A stretch of 22,476 nucleotides of DNA from the IMG/VR virus record IMGVR_UViG_3300046006_002524, positions 1 through 22,476 of that record; one strand, written 5' to 3'. This stretch comes from a virus. Below are positions 18,901 to 22,476 of this stretch, piece by piece (position 1 is the first letter of the stretch; each line of letters starts with the position of its first letter). Under the pieces are notes generated by a model. It worked only from the letters and a program-made list of their open reading frames with translations, did no database searches and was not told the origin of the DNA. The position numbers and the translations under genes were made by a program.

Positions 18901-21900
18901 TTACGTAAAAGTATTGAATAACGGCGCTGGTCGATACATAATCCTTAGAAAAACAGCATTAGGTGTACATGGTACATATGACCTTAATTTTGATATAATA
19001 TATAGTGAAAAAGGTACAGTATACATTAAAGATTCTATATGGAAATTAGTAGATTCTCAATTAGGATGGGATCAACTTTCACCGTATGACAACAATTTCT
19101 GGGATCAATCAGCTAATACAGAATTAAAAAATATTATACTTTCTTTAAGAGATGATATTTTTATTGGCAACTTAAAAGTATATTGGAATACATCTTTCTT
19201 TGCTGCGGTAAAATATGCACTAACTGAACAAAAATTCTTAGATTGGGCATTCAAAACTAGTTTTATTTCTGTACATAATAAAGCCGGAGAATTAACTCAA
19301 CGGTCGGTTTATAAATTTCAAGATGCACAGTGGTACGAAGATTATTTGAATGAAATTAAACCATATCATACAAAGATTAGAAATTACTATCTTGCATATG
19401 ATGTAACAGAACCTACTAACACATACACTACAGACTTTGATTTGCCAGTTGTGTATGATAGCGGGACTGATTCTTTTATTACTCTATCAGAAAATGAACC
19501 ATTGGCGCAAACCACATATCCCTATAAAGGATGGTACGATAATAGAACATTAGTAGTTGGTTCAATTGTCGTAGACAACGGTGGTACTGGTTATATTGAA
19601 AATCCAATAGTACAAATTATTCCGGCGCCCGGAGATAATGTTATTAGACATGCAACTGCGGAAGCTGTGCTTTCCTCGGGACAGATTGATAGATTTGAGA
19701 TTATAGATTCTGGAGAAGGATATACATTAAATCCTACGGTATTAATTACTGGCGGCGGCAAAACTCCTACAGATACTATAGCAAGAGCTTCTGCACATTT
19801 AGTAAACGGAAAAGTTAGATCAAATCTAATAGGAATGAAGTTTGATAGGATTTCTAAATCTAGATTAGTTACAACCAAATATTTTACTGATGATTTTGTA
19901 GGAGACGGAGTAACTAATCAATTTGATTTATCTTGGCCATCTCATCCAGATAAAACAGAAATTGTATTAAAAATAAACGGAGTACCGGTTGCATCATCAT
20001 CGTACGAAATTGAAGACTATACAAATAATGCCAATGGTTATACACAACAATACACTAGATTAATCTTATCTAATGTGCCAACAGCCGCTGCAAGTATTCG
20101 TATTACATATCTAAAGAGTATAGACATTTATTCTGCGTATGATAGAATTGCAAACTACTACAACACCGTGCCGCTAGATTCGCCTGGTGCAAATCCTGCT
20201 GAAAATTATGCTCAATTAATGGCAGGCATGGAATATCCTGGAACTGAGATTATTTCTCAAGATTTATGGTATGATTTTACATGGGATTCTAGTCCATACA
20301 GTTCATTGCCATGGGATAAACAAAGTTTTGACACAACTGATTTAGATACAATTATTGATGGAGGTACTGTATTAACTACCGGAACTACTAAAGTATTTTC
20401 TACAGCAGCTGGCATTAATCCAGAAGATATTATTTTAGACGGTGATACATTTATTTCTCCTATAAGAAGTTATGCTCCTGAAGAAATGATTCCGGGAGAG
20501 TTAAGAGAATCTATTGGAATTAGTGTATTCAATAGGAGTGTTTCTGGTAGTGCAACGATCTACAATCAATTACAAAACTCAATTGCTGGAGTTAATACAG
20601 TTATTAATTTAAGTGTATTATCTCCTTCTGTTGGGTCTATTTCAGTAACTCGTGATAATAAACTATTAATTAACGGTATTGATTACGAAATTGACTTTGC
20701 AACTAGAAGTATAACAGTTTATGCAACTCCTGTCTCTGATACAATTGCAGTTGTTTGTATGGATGTTGGCGGTACTGGATTTATTAGTCTAAATTCTAAT
20801 GTTACAGAAGGATCGACAATTGGAGCAGTACTTGGCGATTGCCAATATTCACAAGTTAAGAGTATGTATGTAACATTAAACGGTCAAAGAATTTATACAA
20901 GTGGTACTTTCCTTGCTCAACAAGTCTATTACACATTTGGCGAATCTAATCCAGGAGTTGATGGTAGAGCTAAAGTTACAGTGTACGGATTAGGTACTGA
21001 CGGAAAGAATACAATTACCGCAGCATTTTTTACATCTGTTTTCAAAGGATTTAGTGAAGTATTAGAACAGCGATACTTTAATGTAAAAGAAGATGACAGA
21101 GTTATTACATTAACTCAACCACCTGGCACACTAGGTCCAGCATCTGCTAACTCTATTGTAGAATTTAATAAGAAAAGATTAGTTCCTCCTAATACAACTT
21201 ATTATGAAATTATTAATGTAAATCAAACTACCTTCTTAATAAGTTCTAAAGAAGTGTATCCTCCAAATTCTTTTGACAAGACAAGAATTGAAGTGTACAT
21301 AAATGGTAAACAAATTATTCCTACAGATTATTATCTAGATGATATTAATAATAGTATTATATTTGAAGCTGACACTTTTGCAATCGGAGATGTAGTAGCT
21401 ATCACTGCATTAATAGATTACGATTACTTAATTAGAGGTACTGATTTAATAATTAATGGTAGAGTTTCCTTACCATCAGAAAACTATCTAAGAATTTTAA
21501 CATTTACAAATCACGATGCTGCATTAATTAGGACTGAAGTTTATAACGCAAGTTCTACAAGAATGTACAAGATATCTAGAAAAATACTAAACGATAATTT
21601 AGTATGGGTTTCCATAGGAGACAATACATTACTTGGCGGAATTGATTTTGAAGTGTTAGGAGATGGAATGACAATTATAGTTGATCAAGCTATTCCGTTT
21701 AATGCTGAAGACCAAGTTATTATTACTAGTTTTGCTCAAAGCACTGCCGGTAAGACGGTTGGTTGGAAAATTTTCAGAGATATGATCGGACGAACACACT
21801 TCAAGCGATTGAGCAATACTGATACTACCTATTTGATTGCACCGTTAGGTCTTACTGATACAGAAATACACGTAGAGAATGGTGGTGTATTACCCAATGC

Positions 21901-22476
21901 AGATAGTAAATCTAATAGTCCTGGTATTATCTTTATTGCAGGTGAGCGCATCGAGTATCTTGAAAAGAATGGAAATATCTTATCTCGTATTAAGCGAGCT
22001 ACTATGGGTACTGGTGCAAAAGAACATTATATGATAGGAACTTGGGTATTTGATCAAGGCAAACAACAGACTATTCCTTATCAAGAAAGTGTAGTAATTG
22101 AGTCGACAGTGACCACAATATCAACATCTTCTGTTACTATAGAATTAGATACAAATAAATTTGTATTTAGAGATAATGTTAGCTTACACGATCAAGTAGA
22201 AGTTTACTACGGTGGCCGTTTGTTAGAAAAGCCTACAAAAGCAGGAGTCGATGTGTTAATTCACGATGCAGCATCGTATTATAATCCTATAAATATGACT
22301 GTAAAAGTTCCAGAATTTACTATTACTGGGTCGATTACAACTGCAACACTTACTATTACTACTGCTACACTTGCAAGCGTTGAAATTAAAATTGTTCAAC
22401 GTACTGGAAAAATATGGTCTACTTTCTCAGGAAAACCAATGTTTGAACAGGCTACACCGCAAGCTGCATTTATTAA
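9947..22476 (+). CDS. Giant multi-domain virion structural protein, C-terminus beyond window
   Basis: Reading from ATG 9947 (overlapping the gp6 stop by one base), the frame stays open to the last base: 4,176 complete codons without a stop. The start MANNIRKSVDLLPAYFRTEK is typical of a phage structural protein. Recognisable parts: APLFDLFDDTG with GYGIGTGANDPILGFPL (530-575), related to giant structural proteins of marine T4-like phages; an aromatic-rich core (about 906-1170, e.g. WEMLGFSVMPVWWEDQYGP); two CBM5/12-like motifs (1327-1366, 1582-1625); QGFIKEKGTRNALDKL (near 1690); seven FG-GAP-type repeats (1991-2436); paired GxGY repeats (2832-2910, 3205-3270); NGxxxxxxDY beta modules; and a GERIEY module near 4000. 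It sits where T4 has gp7 (1,032 residues), so a peripheral baseplate or receptor-facing role is likely, but gp7 homology is not visible. No late promoter or good ribosome binding site precedes it, so coupling to gp6 is inferred. Confidence 0.88.
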   Translation, partial: MANNIRKSVDLLPAYFRTEKNNKFLSSTLDQFMSVPQLNRVDAFVGSKNTPNYSSDDRYVEETNLLRQSYQLEPALIVKTLTQEIKKAFALDDLLNQIDSHNGHSSNLDRLLHPQFYSYDPKIDWDKFINFREYFWLPTGPDSVSISGDRKASQVEYNVTDASDGIQFFFNNSTTSQQLILYRGTTYVFNIKSIHNFYIKYTNTADSDNMFDMGITGNGTNNGQIVVTITGQTPEYLFYTSDDDQLATGPIFVKDPEFNSSIDVEADIIGKKYYTSATGVEFINGLKIKFIGTVFPEFYRDAEFIVNGVGKSINLIKFNDLATPDVIADLYNTRFDGTNFDQFPFDNFSNIPLVPEYVTISKASKDLNPWTRYNRWFHSDVIRTAAAANGTVAVYPAEYRATRPIVEFLPNMQLFDFGTTAIPNVDLIDTVTTNAFLKIENQFGFYIDGILLEEGFRVIFTADVDPLVRGKIFRVHFSLVGTNTKIDLILEDDQTVDGSCALVKQGLEHGGTSWWYNGTIWNKGQQRSTRNQAPLFDLFDDTGANYSDSNYTTDFAGNKIFGYGIGTGANDPILGFPLLYRNIGVEGTYLFKNYFATEEFLLVKNNITGYTPTASTYFKIDGVLTNVWVETADYSIPLIDGVYDVPLNLSNNPLNDPISDFTLTELSNHVNSMVDRDPNFVGVFPGVSNLKDLPEVSKYGTKLISNLNSLAFAQHFISDEENSIISAIRLVGENYYQFKLNLIKTISSVDQTLSPVDALDAALQILNQNKTTTFPYYYSDMMPHGSGAVIRNYTVTDSRNKKYSIPADFNLTQLSTTGTLVYLNGQQLLVNADYVFDSYDTNVEILTPLERNDVVTVKYYSNTTGSFIPPTPTKLGLYPKFEPVVFEDNTYALDARQVLQGHDGSITILFDDYRDNILLEFERRIFNNIKVDYRQDLFDVNSVLPGIFRDQEYTYSEILDPVHRDLLKWKTTYSVETDDNLTFDISLPRTFNYSSVTTNGISLPGNWRAIFKMYFDTDRPHITPWEMLGFSVMPVWWEDQYGPAPYTSGNTLLWEDIQAGRIRQGTRAGIDPIYIRQGLLNILPVDENGNLVDIRTWGPLGAASYLDTADQPWKFGDSGPGETAWRRGSYWPFAVQIIMAILKPAAYSALMFDTSRLVKNVIGQYVYSEDNLFLNQSRVLLPYEKVNNVVTFTAGYSVFAIEAGQIRNSKYLSFLKEELQNSTFNLMHKVGGFVSKDKLEIVIDSVNPNSVNPGILLPVEDYNIHFNVSNPVKVVNISGFIIQKLQGKFILRGYDKVKPYFTILPAIHEKSDTYITVGGKSEDYSVWSINVYYPIGQVILYENSFYRVTNNHNSGTTFNSLNYSVLTELPIINATVVAYPAAFDSNTINVPYTTSYTSIQEVADVMAGYGRWLETQGFEFDEYGNDIGETLNWKFAIKEFAYWSSQNWADNSVIAISPFANSIKFTFQDSVVDDIFSSFYDYTLLKADGLSFPFADLIISRTDGQCTITSKNDQEGIFFASLRLVQKEHALILNNTSRFNDVIYDIDTGYRQRRIRLVGFKTANWNGDYFSPGFVYDAAVIKTWKSYEDYVAGDIVEYTGSYYSLDRNLPGKESFDFTDWNKLGAKPVAQLIPNFEYKLNQFEDFYSLEIDNFDISQQELAQHLTGYSSRLYLSNMFVNHTAQYKFFQGFIKEKGTRNALDKLAKASVHNLQGQIDFNEEWAFRIGAFGAYASLQELEFPLSESKFVDNSQLIKFVSEIPVIEYDSTLYVTSELLSIKPLDYNVDTTFFTKDALFDLKPFLLPVAGYVRLEDVDYTVKSKQDLLNFIPGKTVNQGDTFWVAFDNNNDWGVYRYTRMPSAIIGVTDNIAGESITFTTNAYHGLTVGDIIAVTRFADEVNGIYIISEINRLNEIVVKTTVTAPTSTNDFGVLFKFVSSRFEKFDDLVDTKYVADIFPGRKIWVDSNVTGQWEVYEKINNYTPSILTNRILSDGSFYGEVIISKENSNFLVVSAPRLTDDNGSGQIFMYTNTGGTLKLINSYPLNRGLNQYYENGGQPAAKFGFGLDFDAVDGIIIAGAPYASNVNADASGSTRYVQSINAGIGNINDGMIVISTLNVAGNAELRHVMLACQEPANNLEFGYSTFIASTASQKIALVGAPGHTNSTGAVFSYDVAYIKSFDNLSIEVNATATSQIKLPSPGISTGARFGDVIAGDLVGKRIAVSAPGYSNGKGAVYVYENTGTTSDYTFVQSLLWNDASLNSAISSDGQFGYDIDMDDSGKYLFVSAFNAYDSVLQRGKVVIYEWTGTQYTATQVIDNPSTTNGLKFGFSIESDSSGNILTVTSQGPNYFASASFDEYSTTFDSESTRLGTLVEDSGSAYVYNRYEEKFIFASELYNSSVLPNSSYGYSTSVSRETVYVSSPRHISTGTLRTGAIHIWQANDPASNSWNLVRQQTELVDVEKIKQVKTINVYEDTVIDYLEIYDPIKGKIPQVADQEIRFKTFFDPAVYNTGTNTSATIDVSTSWSSEHVGELWWDLSAVKYTWYEQGDVEFRKNTWGSVFPGCSIDIYEWVKSDFLPEQWAIDADTTAGLAANISGTPRYVDNSAYVVEQTYSSIMDTFVNVYYFWVRNTVVVPVRQGRQLSAFDVAGLIENPKLFGLKYIEPLSSNSVSVVNVKGSLINERISLNIQVDDIDNETNKHTEWLLLEENNKHSLPTPSLEKKLIDSLLGQDSLGNVVPDPMLSDRQKYGIGIRPRQSMFKDRFSALRNFIEYVNNVFANNLITDFCNLDRLNSKEAIPDTALAEYDVVVGDISQRNEINISKVKLASVSCTVEHGRIASVKILDPGFGYGKLNPLTFDDLGVALTWRGPAVEVFNDQNNSKLESIIDELGRIINVQIVNSGSGYEATPEIFVRPYTVIVSSDENSRGRWAKYILSDSGWSKIQTQSFDTTLYWDLIDWVSAEFNQYHRLTAIVGQRAELDELYLTAGDYVKVLNNGAGRYIILRKTALGVHGTYDLNFDIIYSEKGTVYIKDSIWKLVDSQLGWDQLSPYDNNFWDQSANTELKNIILSLRDDIFIGNLKVYWNTSFFAAVKYALTEQKFLDWAFKTSFISVHNKAGELTQRSVYKFQDAQWYEDYLNEIKPYHTKIRNYYLAYDVTEPTNTYTTDFDLPVVYDSGTDSFITLSENEPLAQTTYPYKGWYDNRTLVVGSIVVDNGGTGYIENPIVQIIPAPGDNVIRHATAEAVLSSGQIDRFEIIDSGEGYTLNPTVLITGGGKTPTDTIARASAHLVNGKVRSNLIGMKFDRISKSRLVTTKYFTDDFVGDGVTNQFDLSWPSHPDKTEIVLKINGVPVASSSYEIEDYTNNANGYTQQYTRLILSNVPTAAASIRITYLKSIDIYSAYDRIANYYNTVPLDSPGANPAENYAQLMAGMEYPGTEIISQDLWYDFTWDSSPYSSLPWDKQSFDTTDLDTIIDGGTVLTTGTTKVFSTAAGINPEDIILDGDTFISPIRSYAPEEMIPGELRESIGISVFNRSVSGSATIYNQLQNSIAGVNTVINLSVLSPSVGSISVTRDNKLLINGIDYEIDFATRSITVYATPVSDTIAVVCMDVGGTGFISLNSNVTEGSTIGAVLGDCQYSQVKSMYVTLNGQRIYTSGTFLAQQVYYTFGESNPGVDGRAKVTVYGLGTDGKNTITAAFFTSVFKGFSEVLEQRYFNVKEDDRVITLTQPPGTLGPASANSIVEFNKKRLVPPNTTYYEIINVNQTTFLISSKEVYPPNSFDKTRIEVYINGKQIIPTDYYLDDINNSIIFEADTFAIGDVVAITALIDYDYLIRGTDLIINGRVSLPSENYLRILTFTNHDAALIRTEVYNASSTRMYKISRKILNDNLVWVSIGDNTLLGGIDFEVLGDGMTIIVDQAIPFNAEDQVIITSFAQSTAGKTVGWKIFRDMIGRTHFKRLSNTDTTYLIAPLGLTDTEIHVENGGVLPNADSKSNSPGIIFIAGERIEYLEKNGNILSRIKRATMGTGAKEHYMIGTWVFDQGKQQTIPYQESVVIESTVTTISTSSVTIELDTNKFVFRDNVSLHDQVEVYYGGRLLEKPTKAGVDVLIHDAASYYNPINMTVKVPEFTITGSITTATLTITTATLASVEIKIVQRTGKIWSTFSGKPMFEQATPQAAFI
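13925..14043 (+). other. CBM5/12-like carbohydrate-binding motif, first copy
   Basis: Residues 1327-1366 of the giant protein: WSINVYYPIGQVILYENSFY followed by RVTNNHNSGTTF. The spacing W..., Y.P.GQ.V.Y..., FYR.T matches the 'W....Y..GD.V.y.g..Y.a....' pattern of chitin/cellulose-binding modules (CBM5/12) that recur in phage tail proteins. Glycan binding is inferred. Confidence 0.45.
14690..14824 (+). other. CBM5/12-like carbohydrate-binding motif, second copy
   Basis: Residues 1582-1625 of the giant protein: TWKSYEDYVAGDIVEYTGSY followed by YSLDRNLPG and closing W-N-K-L-G (Trp1620). It has both framing tryptophans and the central GDIVEYTGSYY, so it fits the CBM5/12 pattern better than the first copy, about 255 residues upstream. 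Confidence 0.55.
15917..17254 (+). other. Seven FG-GAP-like repeats (integrin-alpha-type beta-propeller) in the giant protein
   Basis: Residues 1991-2436 contain seven units of the form F/Y-G-x-x-(15 to 20)-VSAP/VGAP-x-G-x-h-x-h-Y. Openings are SFYGEVIIS, AKFGFGLDF, LEFGYSTFI, ARFGDVIAG, GQFGYDIDM, LKFGFSIES and SSYGYSTSV; cores are VVSAP, IAGAP, LVGAP, AVSAP, FVSAF, TVTSQ and YVSSP; several close with strands such as GAVYVYE or GAIHIWQ. Seven blades are what a closed integrin-alpha-type propeller needs. Acidic loops (DMDDSG, ESDSSG) may bind calcium. Confidence 0.7.
18419..18687 (+). other. First pair of GxGY repeats in the giant protein
   Basis: Two units, GRIASVKILDPGFGYGKLNP (Asp2841 at the loop) and GRIINVQIVNSGSGYEATPE (Asn2896 at the loop), share the plan G-x-I-x-x-V-x-I-x-x-x-G-x-G-Y. 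This repeat type is common in bacterial and phage fibre-like structural proteins. Confidence 0.6.
19559..19762 (+). other. Second pair of GxGY repeats in the giant protein
   Basis: SIVVDNGGTGYIENPIVQII and, after HATAEAVLSSGQ, IDRFEIIDSGEGYTLNPTVL give two tandem units with GxGY at residues 3213-3216 and 3256-3259. The arrangement 'GTGY..P.V.I ... ATAEAVL..G.I....I.DSGEGY..NPTV.I.GGG' is the classic two-unit form. Confidence 0.65.
21758..22081 (+). other. Conserved GERIEY module near the visible end of the giant protein
   Basis: The segment reads GWKIFRDMIGRTHFKRLSNT, then an acidic strand region, GIIFIAGERIEYLEKNGNIL, SRIKRATMGTGAKEHYMIGT and a closing QQTIPYQ. I recall this order (GRT.FKRL, GERIEY, R.T.GTG..H, IPY) from giant structural proteins of marine T4-like phages. 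Function unknown. Confidence 0.5.

Noticed and set aside
22288-22295. TATAAATA inside the giant gene
   Set aside because: It lies within a conserved coding stretch with no gene start in a proper frame after it; expected occasionally in AT-rich DNA.
9947-22476. Possibility of several genes or a frameshift within the giant frame
   Set aside because: I read the frame in many successive lines and found no in-frame stop; recognisable modules stay in one frame throughout. An assembly artefact cannot be excluded from sequence alone.
1-22476. tRNA genes, CRISPR arrays, insertion sequences, defence genes
   Set aside because: No cloverleaf-like sequence, regularly spaced repeats, transposase motifs or nuclease motifs were noticed; nearly all bases are accounted for by virion genes.

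Overview
The window is a piece of the genome of a T4-like (myovirus-type) tailed phage, dominated by baseplate genes. It is AT-rich, has almost no intergenic space, and every plus-strand gene that can be recognised is a baseplate or tail-end protein of the T4 superfamily. The sequence style (large gp6, a spike protein with the 'PMHEPW' signature, and a giant multi-domain structural protein beside gp6) resembles marine T4-like phages of cyanobacteria and of SAR11/other alphaproteobacteria. The host cannot be determined from this sequence alone.

Layout. Positions 1-473 (minus strand) hold the 5' part of a gene that looks like the T4-like late sigma factor gp55. Positions 474-583 are a divergent control region. 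It has a near-consensus sigma70 promoter for the minus-strand gene, a perfect palindrome carrying a TTGAC hexamer on each strand, and three copies of an AGTRTATA motif. From 584 to the end the plus strand is one uninterrupted block: tail-tube cap protein (584-1387, gp48-like), gp53-like wedge protein (1388-1684), a large hub-region virion protein (1686-3881, in the position of gp27), the spike/lytic protein gp5 (3885-6011), gp25 (6020-6454), gp6 (6504-9947), and a giant open frame that begins at 9947 and is still open at the window end (more than 4,176 codons). Genes abut, overlap by one base, or are separated by at most 49 bases. T4-type late promoter boxes are visible before gp25 (TATAAATA) and gp6 (CATAAATA).

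How it works together. gp53, gp25 and gp6 are wedge components that build the baseplate ring. The 731-residue protein and gp5 form or decorate the central hub and spike, and the gp48-like protein caps the hub where the tail tube starts. The giant protein sits where T4 carries gp7 and is probably a peripheral baseplate or receptor-facing protein. It contains a seven-unit FG-GAP (integrin-alpha-like) repeat region, two chitin/cellulose-binding-like (CBM5/12-type) motifs, paired GxGY repeats and several phage-type beta modules.

Most notable points: gp5 has no T4-type internal lysozyme domain between its OB fold and needle, but carries a C-terminal SLT-type transglycosylase domain after a Pro/Thr linker, followed by an EF-hand-like calcium loop. 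gp6 carries a second EF-hand-like loop. The giant gene takes up more than half of the window. The presumed late sigma gene and the late baseplate operon diverge from a shared palindromic control region. No tRNA, CRISPR array, insertion sequence or clear intrinsic terminator was seen.
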